Positions 1-11,695 of a stretch of 64,000 nt of DNA are shown piece by piece. Origin of the DNA: Megamerina dolium (lineage: Eukaryota; Arthropoda; Insecta; Diptera; Megamerinidae). A program made the position numbers and the translations under genes. Every line of letters begins with the position of its first letter. Position 1 is the first letter of the stretch. The notes under the pieces are model-generated. The model saw nothing but the letters and a program-made list of their open reading frames with translations. It made no database searches and was not told the DNA's origin. The stretch is taken from contig OY978525.1 in the NCBI GenBank assembly GCA_963854835.1, positions 97,233,388 to 97,297,387 on the forward strand. The letters are read 5' to 3'.

Positions 1-1395
1 ACCAGAAAGTAGTAATAGTAATACGAGTATATACATACATGGAACCTGTTCAACTGTGTGCGATGAAATCTAAAAACAAAACCAAAACCATAACTATAAC
101 GGGAATCTCAGATTTTTGCATAATTCATAAGGAGTAACGATTGTGATTACTTTACAAATGCCAAATATTTTCGAAAGCAACATAATGCAGGCACCTATGT
201 ACTCGTATATGATATTAACACCACATGGTGTTATATATTTATGCTTTTTGGTTTTATTACACATTAGATCACCGATAATTTCTAATTGCTCCAACTTTCT
301 CACAAACTGACCAACAATACAACTTATCAATAAATTGTATAATTAAATTTTAATTATTCATAGTTCGAAAATTCCTCTAGAAATTAATTTAAATAACATA
401 AGCTCATTATGGTAAATACAGGGATATCCATTTCATAGTTTCATTTTTATTGCTTTTAAAATTATTCATTCTACAGGACAAAGTGCCCGATTGTCGGTAT
501 TTAGGTGTACTTAAGTGTTTTTTTCCATTTGAGATATATACAAATTCTAAATGAGTGGAAGTCATACTTTCATAAATTTGAGTTACTGAATTAAAAATGT
601 AAACATTTCCGGTGGTTTTTATGGTAAATCTTTTTAAAATCACCTATTTATCATGTTTTTTATTAATACTAATGAACAAATTACTCACGATCAATCGTGA
701 AGACACTTAGTTCGAAATGTAAAACCCAAAATTGAAAGTTTCTTATTCTTTAGTTTACACTAAAGTTTTTATGACGATTGGTTGGTTTGTAAAAGTGTTA
801 AATGTCGTTTTAGCACCACAGTCCTCGCGAAAATCCCCAAGTAGTTAATATAAAATATTTTTTTCACTCCCACTGTAACTACAGTAAAATTTCTGTATTT
901 TATCAGCTAAACATTGTTTCTAAACATTGCTTTGTCAACATTGTAGAGTTGCAACCCTCAACTATATTGAGTTACCCCATAAAAGAATTTGATATTTCTT
1001 TCTTTCAATAATTCTTAAGAATATTGAACTAAATTACAATGAAAAATTTTACTACAACTTGATCGACCACCTTTGTTCGATCTACCGGCACGAACAAAAC
1101 AAAGTTGAACAAAAGCAAGAAGTCATGGGTAGAAGGTGTAGAATATATGCACATTTGGTGCTGGACCAACTGATGGAGGCTCAATTCTCTCTCGTTAGAT
1201 ATATGAATGTCATCTCTGGGGAAATGAAAACCCACGAGTGCATTTTATAAAAGTAAGAGTCTACATTTAGGTCTGATAGTTCGAGAATGACGAAGTAACC
1301 GTATCTCCTGTTACTCCCTAGCATTTCAACAAGACTGTGCTACAAGCCACATATCATGACCCATTTCAGCGTTATTACAAGAGAATTTGCCGAAA
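1..1395. other. AT-rich spacer or intron, no gene seen
   Basis: No reading frame here has codon content or similarity that I recognise. The small open frames on both strands are chance ones in AT-rich DNA. It may lie in an intron of the minus-strand gene that owns the exon at 2,100-4,340, because that exon is followed by a splice donor pointing this way. Confidence 0.5.
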
Positions 1396-1399
1396 AGTG

Positions 1400-1672
1400 A
1401 AATTCAAAGATGTCATGTCATGTCATGTCATGTTGAGCGAATGGAAGAACACGCTCCGGCCAAGAAGGTGTTATATTCCGATCCCGCTGCTGGACCACGC
1501 AGAAGAGGAAGACCTAACCTCCGGTGGAAAGATCATATACTGGAGAACTTTGCAGAGCTTGGAAGTTTTAACTGGCGTCAGCTAATGAAGAAGAGTTAGA
1601 GTCCGAAGAACGGTAGATTCGACCGATATCGATTCTCAGTTGTAATGGCCACATAAATAAGTAAGTAATTCA
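1400..1672 (+). mobile_element. 3' tail of an RTE-type LINE (relic)
   Basis: The frame ending at 1,599 reads as the extreme C-terminus of a LINE reverse-transcriptase polyprotein: a VERMEEHAPAKKVLY segment, then a GRPNLRWKDHI segment, then a stop. This pattern is typical of the region after the reverse transcriptase in RTE-like elements. It is followed by a short 3' UTR ending in GGCCACATAA and GTAA repeats. The same arrangement recurs at 21,750-21,975, which shows a dispersed family. Only the last few hundred bases remain, consistent with 5' truncation during insertion. The clade call comes from remembered protein patterns. Confidence 0.6.
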
Positions 1673-2099
1673 AAGTATCTCATTTTGTAATGAGCCTACA
1701 ATAATCGTGTTTATCTGGACAAACCTCTCGCACTTGAACATTTAAAGACCAACTTTAGTGAAGTCATAACATAAGTAATTGACAATTACTTTTGTTACTT
1801 TTTTTGTGTATTTTCGGGTATTTTTTTAATTTAAAAAAAAAAAAAATACACATAAAAAATTACCAATTAACCGACTAACGAAGTAACGAGCTTAATGTGA
1901 AAACACTTACTGGTAATAAGATTCAATCGAAATCTGAATTGCAGATGTTTTTTATTTGTTTTAACTTCACTTTTGAAACAATATTGTTATGCAGTACTCG
2001 TATTATAAATATGTGCATTAGACCTGTTCAGGCCTAACTATATAACATATGTTCTTCATACAAATATGACATGCCAGCACTACCTATTTGCAAACTCAC

Positions 2100-4340
2100 C
2101 TTTCATTTAATTTGGCGTTATGCCGTTTCAGATGCCGACGATTAAAACTACCAGTACCGCCCGAATTCAATGATGGTTTCGATAATACGTAATTTTGCAG
2201 AGATAACTTTTTGGCAGATGTTGCTGCCGCCGAATTGACAACACCTGCACTCGCTACCGTTGATGTTGATTCGCAGGCAACTTCGTTGGTGGAATGTGAA
2301 CCGTTGCTGGAGGAGTGTGTATGATAATCGGTTGGTGCGCTCAATTGTCGATTAAATTCGGTAGTACGTCGCTGATTGACACCACCGCTTCTAGTGCTGC
2401 CAGCTGCGCCGCCACTATTCGCGGGATCCGTAACAAAGTATTTATTTAGATGACCGTTACTGGAGAGCGAACTTTTCGGCGATATTGCATATGGATGGGC
2501 AGTAAGTAATTTGTTGCAAGAATGTGTACTCGTACTGAATTTACTGCTGTTGCTAACCAGGTTGTTGTAGTTTTTGGCGTTCGGATTATTGCCGCTGCTA
2601 CTGCTGCCTTTGCTGGTAGTTTGATTATTTGTTGCTTGCTGTTGTTTTTTATTATTCTTGCCGTCGCGTCTATTGAGGCTATTGTATTCATTTGAGTCGC
2701 CCTTTGATGTTGCTATGGTTGCTGCTGTTGATGATGCTGCCGCTGCTGTTGGCGAACGATATGTGGCAATCGATTTGACGGAACCGTTTGAAAGGAACTG
2801 CTGCTGCTGCTGCTGTTGCTGTTGCTCTTGTTGTTGTTGTTGTTGTTGTTGGCATCTATTTGTCACAGCCGCCACCACTGGTAGATGGCGTCCCGCAGCG
2901 AGCGAAGGTGATGTCGACGTGGCTGTACCAGTTCGTTCGTTTGTCGATTTATGTATCGGCGCCACCGTCGTCGTCGTTGTCGTCGTTGCAGCACCCTTCT
3001 TATCTACCAAATACAAATTGAGAAACTTATCACCCGGATGCAATGAATTATCCGACACTGCGTTCGATTTCACAATGATCTGATTCTTTTTCACAGGACG
3101 CGTTTTTAACGAAAGATTGCGCAACTTTTTCGATTTCTCTTTGATTTTATTACTTCGAAGGAACGATGGACTACTGGTAAGACATTTAAAAATATATGTC
3201 TTATTCACCAGCTGTTGTTTATTATCACTGTCGTCAAGATCGTTTTTGAAATTGAGAAAATGCTGATCCGACTGCTGCTGTTGTTTGGTGTAGATATTAC
3301 AATCACTATAGTGACTTTTAAGTAATGTGCTCGCAGCACTGGGATCGTCTGCGTACGGTTTGTAACGTGTTAAAGTATCAGAATTTCGTAAATTATGTAC
3401 AACTATATTCTGGAAATCACCTTGATCGTACAGGCTATTTGTGTCGATCGTGCCAAAAGGATAATCGTTATAATATTCCGAGGTTACCTGTGCCGCTGAG
3501 CTATTACTTTTTGGCACAATATTCTTACCGACTAATGATAGCAGCTGTTGTTGTTGTTGTTGTCCGTAATCACATGAATGCTGCTTCGATATGCTGTCCA
3601 AACGATTACTAAGACGGTCACTTTGCAACGAACGTTGATCGTCACCGCCGCCGCTGCCGCCGAAACCGATCGAGCTAGTCCAGCAACTTTGTAATTCTGG
3701 TGAACCAGTTGTATAATCTCTGTGTGCACCGTCAGTTCCACCAACACCACCGCCACCGCCACCACCACCACCACCACTACTATCACCGACTTGTATTAGG
3801 GACTCACTATCGGCATCACCACCGGAGCCACGATAATTTCGTAATGCTTTAGCCGCGATTAAAGCGGCGGTACATTTTAATGAATCACAACTACTCGATA
3901 ATGATTTATGTAGCTTACTTTTTCGTGGTGTTAATAATAACCGTTGTTGCTGTTGCTGTTGCTGTTGTTGCTGATCGTAAATTCCTGTGCCACCCAACGA
4001 TGATTGTTTGGTCGCACTCGCAGCTGTTAGATGCTGAGTACCAACACCAGTACCAACACCAGCACCTCCACCGCCGCCAGCACTGGCGTCACTCGGAGCG
4101 TTGTTGTAGTTGTTGTTGTTGTTGCTGCTGCTACTGCTACTGTTTTGGGCACTGTTTGCGCTTGTGAGGTTAATCAGAGACTGTCGCAGTAAGAAATTAT
4201 TCGACGAGTTGCCGTGTTGCTGTTGCTGATATTGTAGCTGTTGTTGTTGCTGTGGTTGTTGTTGAAATTGGTGTTGCTGTTGTTGTTGTTGCTGTTGCTG
4301 CTGGTGCTGCTGATCGCCGCTTAAATTTTCTCTGTTTGCA
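2100..4340 (-). CDS. Large low-complexity internal coding exon, gene unknown
   Basis: A single open frame of about 747 codons bounded by good splice signals: an acceptor ending TTTCCAG just before 4,340 and a donor AAAG|GTGAGT just after 2,100. Both junctions leave two bases of a codon, so the exon length is a multiple of three and it could be skipped without a frameshift. The start and stop that a simple reading of the frame suggests lie in intron sequence and are not real. The product has long Gln runs (near both ends and mid-protein), Gly runs and Ser/Asn runs. These separate better-structured islands, including a Tyr-rich part with NDYPFGTIDTNSLYDQ and a basic part with SNKIKEKSKKLRNLSLKTR. 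No catalytic domain or membrane segment is visible. I do not recognise the gene. It is probably a large regulatory or scaffold protein whose other exons lie far away or outside the window. Confidence 0.7.
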
Positions 4341-4433
4341 CTGGAAATAACACAACAAACAAAGTACAACAAACAGAATACAAATACATACATAATTACA
4401 TACATTCATATGTTCATATATACACACACATAT

Positions 4434-4434
4434 G

Positions 4435-4487
<53 letters not shown>
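4434..4487. repeat. (AT)n microsatellite
   Basis: An uninterrupted AT dinucleotide tract of about 54 bases, just upstream (in minus-strand sense) of the large exon and so within its preceding intron. Open frames reading Ile-Tyr repeats across it are artefacts. Confidence 0.95.
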
Positions 4488-4493
<6 letters not shown>

Positions 4494-5725
4494 TGAGAAA
4501 ATTTGAACAAAACTAAAGTACAACAATAACAACAACTGGATATATGTATAACTATATGTAGGCATAGAATGTACATTTATATATCGTACAATGAAAATAA
4601 GAGAATAATAAATACAAAATTTCTGCTCATGAACATGCATTTGCAATAAATACAATAATAGCATACATATATGTACACACACATACATACACACACATCA
4701 GAATGTATGAATGAGCCAGTAAATGAATATGTACAATGAGCTCGATCGTGCAAATGGAAATGGAATTATATATTTATTTATATACAAGTAAATAGATTAT
4801 ATTATACCAATATATGTAATACATGGATCGTGAACAAAAGAATGTATAGCATGTGATTTCCAAACAAATCCATTTTGTTTACAATTATTTCAAGTGTTCA
4901 GAAAAGCAAAATTTACATGTACAGAAAATAAATGAATACAAAAAAAAAAAAAAATAATAATAAAAGAGTGCAATTACTTTTAAGCGTGCAAACTAAACCA
5001 AACAAGCGATCATGCAATGCATGTTACTACAGGGTCGTTCATTTAAATCTATGTTCAAATCTATAATGTACTTCACGTAATATAAATCAATTGTTTATTG
5101 GTGAAAAGTGCGTATTATTTTCGGTTATATTAACTAAAAAGTGGACATACTTTGACTTAAGTAAAAGCCAATTTTCACCAATCATGGTCACTTAAAAGTA
5201 ATGTAAAATAATTTTGCAGAATGAACCAAATTCGTTAATAGAACACATAAGAAACTAAAGAGAAATAGTAATTGTTTCAACAATGTTTAGTTTGTTAAGT
5301 GTTCAAAAGAGACCGAACATTCTTGAATTTACTAGCAATAATTGACATTTGTATGAAGACCTACAAATATCTCAAATAACCTCGCGTCACTGAAACTACG
5401 TTACTTCGTCTGTCAGAAATTAGAAAAACCTAAGCCAATGCATAGACAGAAATTTAGAAATTCCTTTACATTGAATTTCACTGTTCTAGTTTTTTTTATC
5501 AACGTTCTAGAAAATTGAGAGTTGATCAGTACCAACCAGAGAAGTATATCACGTCAAATCTTCGAAAAATCAATTTTGCATTGGTGAGAAAAACATGACA
5601 GCTTTTAACATGCATTTTTTGTTTTGGAGAAAATAGTTGTTTTTCTTCAAGTACATTCAAGGATAAATAGAAAATTTTAATAAATAAAATAAAATAGACT
5701 GCTTTGGTAGCGCAATTTAACATGA
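4488..5725. other. Spacer or intron, no gene seen
   Basis: AT-rich DNA with an A-run near 4,940. I find no coding pattern, transposon terminus or RNA gene in it. Confidence 0.5.
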
Positions 5726-5729
5726 ATAG

Positions 5730-6045
5730 TAGGGACGTAACTCAGTGGTTAGTGCGTTGGCCTTTTTATTCACTGATCCCCGGCTGAGGCCACTTTAATA
5801 TCTATCGACAATCAAATTGCAATTCTCCAAATACTATGCAAGCATCCTCTACGTTGCTGAGTTTGTGCCATCAGAGCGAGTTTCATTCAAATTTCCCAAA
5901 AATAAATTCGAAATTGATTAAATGCAGTGTCTCAATAGTGTCTCAGCTTTAGCTCCACCCGGTTATTGTGTTTAAAAATATTACCGGAAGACCCTGTATG
6001 AGTGTAAAGACTCAAATGTGACGCGTGCACAATAATAAGTAAGTA
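5730..6045 (+). mobile_element. tRNA-derived SINE copy
   Basis: The head (5,732-5,795) looks like the 5' half of a tRNA. It has an A-box-like stretch, GTAACTCAGTGGTTAGTGCG, followed by TTGGCC, and then a B-box-like region ending CCCCGGCTGAGGCC. An unrelated body follows, and the copy finishes at about 6,045 in ATAAGTAAGTAAT, the same GTAA-type tail seen on the RTE-like fragments at 1,672 and 21,975. This structure (tRNA head, body, LINE-like tail) defines a SINE. The head also matches, in reverse, the elements at 6,690, 18,875 and 62,680. Confidence 0.65.
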
Positions 6046-6689
6046 ATAAAAGAGCAATACCTACTATCCAACGCAAAATACATACTCCAATCATTTGAAT
6101 TGCGAGTATGCCTACTACATATTTATGTATCATATACAAATATACATACATATTATATGTATACGAACATGAATACTCTACGAAGAAGAATATATGACGA
6201 TAGCAGTTCGAAACGGTCAACGAAGGATGTATGATGATAAATTGTGCAACTGCTCATCGCCGAGAGCCCGTGCGTTGTAATGGAGTACAAGTGGAAATTG
6301 TAACGCCGTCGTTACTGCCGCCTCTATCATTGATCATGACAAAGATATCATAAATACACAATTATATATGTATGTATACTATAGTAGATACATTGCTATT
6401 GTAAATGGTATGTTATTGAACAAGTAGTGTGCGTGTACACGAAATTCAATGATTATTCAAGCATAAGTAAGTACAAGTGTATTGAAAAGTGTTTACAAAG
6501 TGTAATATGTAGAGCATTGATTGTACACGCAAATGACATAATGATTGTACACGCAAATATGATACTCCATACTAAATACAATATAATGCATACTGATGCT
6601 GCTGCCCAAGTCGATTGTTGCTGGCTAATATATTTGAGACAAACATTTAAATGTCGTATAAATAAAAAAAAAAAAAAAACATTTATAAA

Positions 6690-6972
6690 TGGCACTGATA
6701 AGCCCCGAAGGTCTCTTTGGTCGAGCTTCTCTTCCAGCTTCTCTTCCAGTGCGTGTTTAATTTTGGACAGTATTAGAAGGGACCTACTTATTTTAGCCGT
6801 TTCCGAACGGCAGAACTCTTGCGATATCGCTTTTTCTGAGTTTTGCCACAGAGTTCTTTTAGAAGCAAACATCTTTTTGATATTATATTTGTTATGCTGC
6901 AGCCGGGGATTGAACACATGAGCTACAGATCAGAAGGCCAACACACTAACCCCTGAGCTACTAACCCCTGAG
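6690..6972 (-). mobile_element. tRNA-derived SINE copy, reverse orientation
   Basis: Read on the minus strand it begins near 6,972 with TAGCTCAGGGGTTAGTGTGT, then GGCC, and a B-box-like TTCAATCCCCGGCTG. The body matches the copies at 18,875-19,095 and 62,680-63,005: a CTCAGAAAAAG block, a GTTCTGCC block and a GACAGTATTAGAAGGGACC-type block read on the plus strand. A short piece of the head (CCCCTGAGCTACTAA) is duplicated at 6,949-6,970. The two overlapping open frames of about 160 codons across it are products of the repeat and not genes. Confidence 0.65.
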
Positions 6973-7079
6973 AAGTACATTTTCAGCATATGTCTTTTAA
7001 CAAATAGTTTAATGTAAAGCAGAAGTGCTGATAACATGTTGACACCACTGTATCACATTATGACGTTAAGTTTTACAGG

Positions 7080-7330
7080 GATCTGCCAATTAGTTTGCTT
7101 GCAGCTGTTGATTTTGTTAGACTTTGCATTAAAGTTGGTGCTACAAATGGAATTTTGAAAATGTCATTGAAAAAGTCATCAAGACTGTTGAATAAGACTT
7201 ATGGTGAGTCTGTTTTGATCAAAATTGCGCAATTGTATGAGTTCTACAAGACATTCGAATGTGGTCCGACAGACGATGCCTCATGTTATTTCGGGTGTCA
7301 TTAAAGAAACCATCGATAAATTGAGGGAAT
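7080..7330 (+). mobile_element. Possible mariner transposase N-terminal fragment
   Basis: The frame 7,095-7,304 contains LNKTYGESVLIKIAQLYEFY followed by KTFECG. It resembles the first helix-turn-helix region of mariner-type transposases, where a K-AYGE-S-x(6)-VYEWYK-F-G pattern is usual. No terminal repeats or catalytic part were found nearby, so this is at most a short relic. Confidence 0.4.
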
Positions 7331-8976
7331 AAAACAGTGTATAAAAACAGTAATTACAGCTTAAGAGTGCTAGCACAGGATCTAAACATCTTTCACCAAT
7401 AAGTTTATACAATTTTAGTTGGCATTTTAGGCACGAAGCGCGTAACATCAAAACTTGTTTCAAAAGAGCTGATTTTTTTGCAAAATATAACATCAGAATT
7501 AAGTTGCTGAGGATATGATTTCTCAAGACTGCAGACGTTTTGAGTCGATTGAAGCCATAAAAATAAACTTGCAGAAAGAAATCTATCTATATAAAGTGTA
7601 CGGATGACTGGGTTAATTGTTGGCATAATCAAATTGCTTTAGAAGGGAGCTATTTTGAAGGGGATAAAATACATTTTGATATTTATATGCGAATATTTTG
7701 TGTTTTATAAATAAATTTTGGGTCAGAATTTTACAGAATCGCATGTGCGATGTCATAACAAACGTTTAACGAAATAAAATGTTTCGTTATTATTATTATT
7801 GTTGATTTTTTCTTCTCTCTTTCTTTCGATTTCGAATTTACAATAATCAATTCAATAATAAACTAATACTGATAGATACATAGTAGAAAGTAATAATTCT
7901 CACATCAAGTCAATATGCATGAGCAATAGATGAATGTAACAGTAGCCTATTTATAGCGTGCGAGAAAAAATTCTTAATTATTTTTCCGGCTGCAACAAAG
8001 ACTACAATGACAAGTTGTGTGGGCAAACGAATGCGTGAATTATACTATTATAGTAAGCTAAAACAAAATAATGTAAGTACAGACTATAAAAATAGTGTTT
8101 ACAGTAATAGCAATAGCAACAATAGCAAGTTCAGAATAGCATCATCCATTACGATACCGTTTATTCTAAAAGTATATGTAGGTATGTGTATGTATGTATG
8201 TACAATATATTGCACACTTTGTAATGATTTATTTTAATTAGTTTCTCTACAACAATAACAAACAAAAACTATATAGTGTTATAAACTTTGTAATGCATAT
8301 TCATGTACTACTGTACGTATGTAGTCATCAACATCATCAGTATCAGCATCATCATAAATATTTATTTTATTTTAATTACACACTATTTCTTCTTTTTTTT
8401 TTGTGATGATTCAATTAATTAATAATTAAGTTGTATTATTACCTATATATTGTACAATTTTATAATGATTATTATTTTTACTGTATTTAGATAGTTGCTT
8501 CTGCTTTGCTCTATTTTGATTGTGTTCTGTAGAACAGTAGACAATAACAAAACCAATTACCAATGCACACTACTATAGTATGTAATTACTTACTACTCGT
8601 ATATTGTAACAACAACAACAGTTTTTAGATAGAAACGAGTAGTTTGCACAAAATATTGGTACAGCGGCTCATTGCGGGTATCATATTATATCATAGTAAC
8701 AAGCAATGTGATGAATATGAAATGCTACGTAACCTTAGGCTTACGTCATTACCACTTATGAACTGTCACAATGAAAGTGAGTTTACGATATTCGTTGTTG
8801 TTTGTGTGCGTGTTTTTTTTTTATTGTATGTATATATTTTTTCTACATATGTACATATACATATTTTGTCATATATTCATTGCCTTGTGTGACGATTAGC
8901 TTCACTTTTTAGTGTTTGTTTGACTTTGACTATAAGTAAAATTTTTATCATCTGAAAATAATATAAGTACGACATA
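7331..8976. other. Spacer, no gene seen
   Basis: AT-rich sequence with ATT and ATC trinucleotide runs (7,785-7,800, 8,325-8,350). I see no coding exon, transposon terminus or RNA gene. Confidence 0.5.
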
Positions 8977-9693
8977 CGTGTGCTGAAAAGTCCCGAGATT
9001 TTTTAATAGATGATGCCACTAGAAAATGATCATGACTTATTGCGTGAGGCTCATCTGTCACTAGTTTATGTATTTCGTCCCTTCGTTTGCAAGCTTCGTT
9101 TGAGTCACGCTATTTTCGTTGTAGTGAAAATAATAAAAAAACAGGAGTATCGTATCTGGATCAAACACATCAAACACTTCAAACCAATCATTGCAATTAT
9201 TGCAATGGTTGCAGAAATGTTATCCCACATCTGCTCCTTCGAAGTAAACATTTTATCGGTGCTTTAGTCAAATTAAAATGGGTCGTACAAGCACGGGCTA
9301 CGAATATGGAAATCGTTCAAAAGAACTGGTGGGAGAAATTTTGCATGATGATTTGGAGATGAGAAAGCTATCGGCGCGATGGGTGTCACATTTACTGACC
9401 ATCGACCAAAAACAGCAGCGCGTTGATCTTTAGAATTGTCTCCCAGCATATGTTATTTGTTCCCAACCCTCAAGCGGTGGCTCCATAGAAAGAATCGAAT
9501 GAGAAAGTCATCACGGAAACCGAGGTGTATTTCGAAGGCTTGGACGTTTCGTACTACAGAAGGGTTATCGTAATGTTAGAAACTCGCTATAGCAAGTGCA
9601 TTGCCCTCTAAGGCAACTATTTTGAGGAATAAATATAACTTTGCCTAAAAAACGCTTGTATTCATTGAAAATTTCGGAACTTTTCAGACCATG
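8977..9693 (+). mobile_element. Internally deleted mariner element
   Basis: The ends are imperfect inverted repeats: GTGTGCTGAAAAGTCCCGAG on the left (from about 8,978) and, read in reverse, TGGTCTGAAAAGTTCCGAAA on the right. TA dinucleotides flank both. Between them are scattered mariner transposase pieces: a MRKLSARWVSHLLT-like piece near 9,360-9,400 (split across frames) and a C-terminal EVYFEGLDVSYYRR followed by a CIAL piece near 9,520-9,605. Most of the catalytic domain is missing and stops interrupt what is left, so it is dead as a coding element. Confidence 0.65.
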
Positions 9694-10268
9694 TAGTATG
9701 TACATAGAAACATATATATAAGTACGTGAATTTATAACAAAGCAAAAAAGCAACAAAGCTAAAATATATGTACATATAATGCTTAGGCTTATGCATACTT
9801 AAGAAGAAGAAAAGATGAAGATAAAAAATCAAGAATACCGTATGAAATAAATATTTAGAAGGAAGTGCCTCAAAAATGTGGTAAATTGGATGCGGAACCT
9901 TTAGCATATTCAAATAGCAACATTTTACTGTTATGTAGATTCAAGTATGTTGTTGAAACATTCTCTCCATCCACCAAACGAATATAGAAAACTACACTAC
10001 TAACTAAATTATATATTGTATTTTGTCTACTTTAAAAACTATGTACATCCTTCAAATGATTCAAATACTTATGTGTATATATATAATTTGTATTCTTATT
10101 CCTAATTGGATACATCATCATTTTTTATTTTTTTGCTGCAATTCTTGAGTACTTATATAAATTTGGCATAAAATTGACAGCACTTAACTAATCAAAGTGT
10201 TTTATGTTGTAAGTATAAATCTATCTCTGTATAGTGTAATAAAAAAAAGCTCACTTTAAATGCATATA
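9694..10268. other. Spacer, no gene seen
   Basis: AT-rich DNA between the deleted mariner and the Tc1 element. Nothing recognisable in it. Confidence 0.5.
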
Positions 10269-10297
10269 CAGTGGCTCACAGCTTATTTCGTACAGTG
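10269..10297 (+). repeat. Left outer terminal inverted repeat of the Tc1 element
   Basis: Starts CAGTGGCTCACAGCTTATTT and runs 29 bases. It matches the reverse complement of 11,891-11,919 except for one A/C difference at its tenth base. Confidence 0.92.
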
Positions 10298-10466
10298 TAT
10301 ATATTTTTATGTACATGGCTGTAACATCGAAACTAAAAAACTTATCAATAAGTTTTGAATGTAGATGTCTATGTATGTGTTTAGTAAACCTAATAAGAAA
10401 ACGGGGAACCCCAAAAATTGTTCTTTTTGTCATGCAAGAGAGAAAAACTATTGATCAGCTGATTTT

Positions 10467-10490
10467 CAGCTCACATCTTATTTCGTACAC
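10467..10490 (+). repeat. Left inner direct repeat of the Tc1 element
   Basis: CAGCTCACATCTTATTTCGT and the next four bases repeat the outer end with a few changes. This is probably the inner transposase binding site. Confidence 0.85.
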
Positions 10491-10639
10491 AAACTTCAAT
10501 GTAAGTAAGTTTCATTCTGCCGCGCAGTTACAAAGTTTTTTTGAATTGTATGAGTTTTTGGACCTTTTTAACTATTATAACAATTTTTATTATTATTATT
10601 TTAAATAGTTAAAGTGCTGTAAATTAAACATTTAGCGTT

Positions 10640-11680
10640 ATGGGTCGTCGTACAACGATGGAACAGCGTAAACTGGTAATTAACCATTTTAGGAAAGGTC
10701 AGAGTGTGCGAAAAATTGCTGAAATGACAAATTTAAGTGCCTCAACTGTCCAATACATCATTCAACGCTTCGTTCGCGAAAATCGGTTGGAGAACAAGGG
10801 CAGAGAAGCACCTAATAAGATTTTCAACGCTTCAGACGAGCGTTATATTGTACGAAAAATTAAGAAAAATCCAAAGTTATCCGCTCCGAAGTTGGCTGCA
10901 GAGGTTCAGCGTGAAATAGGAAAATCATCCAGTGCTGAAACTGTCCGACGTGTGCTGCGCAATCATGACTTGAACGGTCGAGTAGCCCGAAAGAAACCAT
11001 TCATTTCGAAAATGAATATACAACGCCGACTTGACTTCGCCAAAGAGCATATTATTAATACTCCTGCGTTCTGCAATACCGTTATTTTCGCGGATGAGTC
11101 TAAGTTTAATATTTTTGGCTCGGACGGAATGTCATATGTTTGGCGTAAAGCGAATACCGAGCTAAACAAGGAGAACCTTAAGCCCACAGTGAAGCATGGT
11201 GGCGGTAGCGTGATGGTTTGGGCCTGTATGTCAGCAGCCGGAGTAGGTGAATTGGTTTTTATTGAGGAAACAATGGACAAAATGAAGTACCTCGAGATTC
11301 TGAAAAACAATTTACTTCAAAGTGCAGACAAACTGGGTTTGCGGGATGAATTTCGGTACTACCAAGATAATGACCCAAAACATAAATCTGGGATTGTGCA
11401 ATCTTGGCTTATTTGGAACTGCCCACACTTGATGTCTCCACCACCACAGTCACCTGACATGAATGTGATTGAAAATCTTTGGTCTATTTTGGACAATAAA
11501 ATAAGAACACACAAGATTTCTAATAAGCAAGACCTAAAGAAGGTACTGATGGAAGAATGGAAAAAAATCACACCAGACATCACTCAAAAATTGGTGGATT
11601 CAATGCCAAATAGACTCCAGGCTGTCATTAACGCTAAGGGATGTCAACTAAATATTAAAATCAACTTACTTTGTTTTTAG
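10640..11680 (+). CDS. Tc1-type transposase, intact (346 aa)
   Basis: A DNA transposase that would bind the element's own ends and move it by cut and paste in the nucleus. Residues 1-110 form a bipartite paired-like helix-turn-helix region (RKIAEMTNLSASTVQYIIQR is the first recognition unit), followed by a basic stretch, GRVARKKPF. The catalytic domain keeps all three acidic residues: Asp152 in FADESKF, Asp243 in YQDNDPKH and Glu278 in NVIENLW. With 34 residues between the last two it is a DD34E enzyme. Gly-rich HGGGSVMVWACMS is also present. Length and layout are normal for the family (about 340 residues) and there is no stop or frameshift. The start at 10,640 is the first ATG in frame and directly opens the DNA-binding domain. 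It is a single exon with the element's own composition and no relation to host neighbours. Confidence 0.95.
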   Translation: MGRRTTMEQRKLVINHFRKGQSVRKIAEMTNLSASTVQYIIQRFVRENRLENKGREAPNKIFNASDERYIVRKIKKNPKLSAPKLAAEVQREIGKSSSAETVRRVLRNHDLNGRVARKKPFISKMNIQRRLDFAKEHIINTPAFCNTVIFADESKFNIFGSDGMSYVWRKANTELNKENLKPTVKHGGGSVMVWACMSAAGVGELVFIEETMDKMKYLEILKNNLLQSADKLGLRDEFRYYQDNDPKHKSGIVQSWLIWNCPHLMSPPPQSPDMNVIENLWSILDNKIRTHKISNKQDLKKVLMEEWKKITPDITQKLVDSMPNRLQAVINAKGCQLNIKINLLCF

Positions 11681-11695
11681 TTTGAACTTAAAGAG

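Noticed and set aside
2658..3083. Cys-rich 141-codon plus-strand frame opposite the large exon
   Set aside because: It is the antisense of CAG/CTG repeats in the minus-strand exon. The Cys and Val runs are repeat artefacts.
4197..4694. 165-codon minus-strand frame overlapping the start of the large exon
   Set aside because: It runs through the (AT)n array and the splice acceptor in a different frame and ends in Thr/Ala repeats. The other frame stays open over the entire exon.
5730..5800. Possible functional tRNA gene
   Set aside because: Only the A-box and B-box-like parts are present, with no foldable acceptor stem or anticodon arm that I could pair. Part of a SINE.
6427..6921. Pair of opposed frames of 154-164 codons
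   Set aside because: Both lie on a SINE copy and neighbouring AT-rich DNA. The same sequence is broken in the other copies.
10963..11310. 115-codon minus-strand frame inside the Tc1 transposase
   Set aside because: Shadow of the intact transposase on the other strand.
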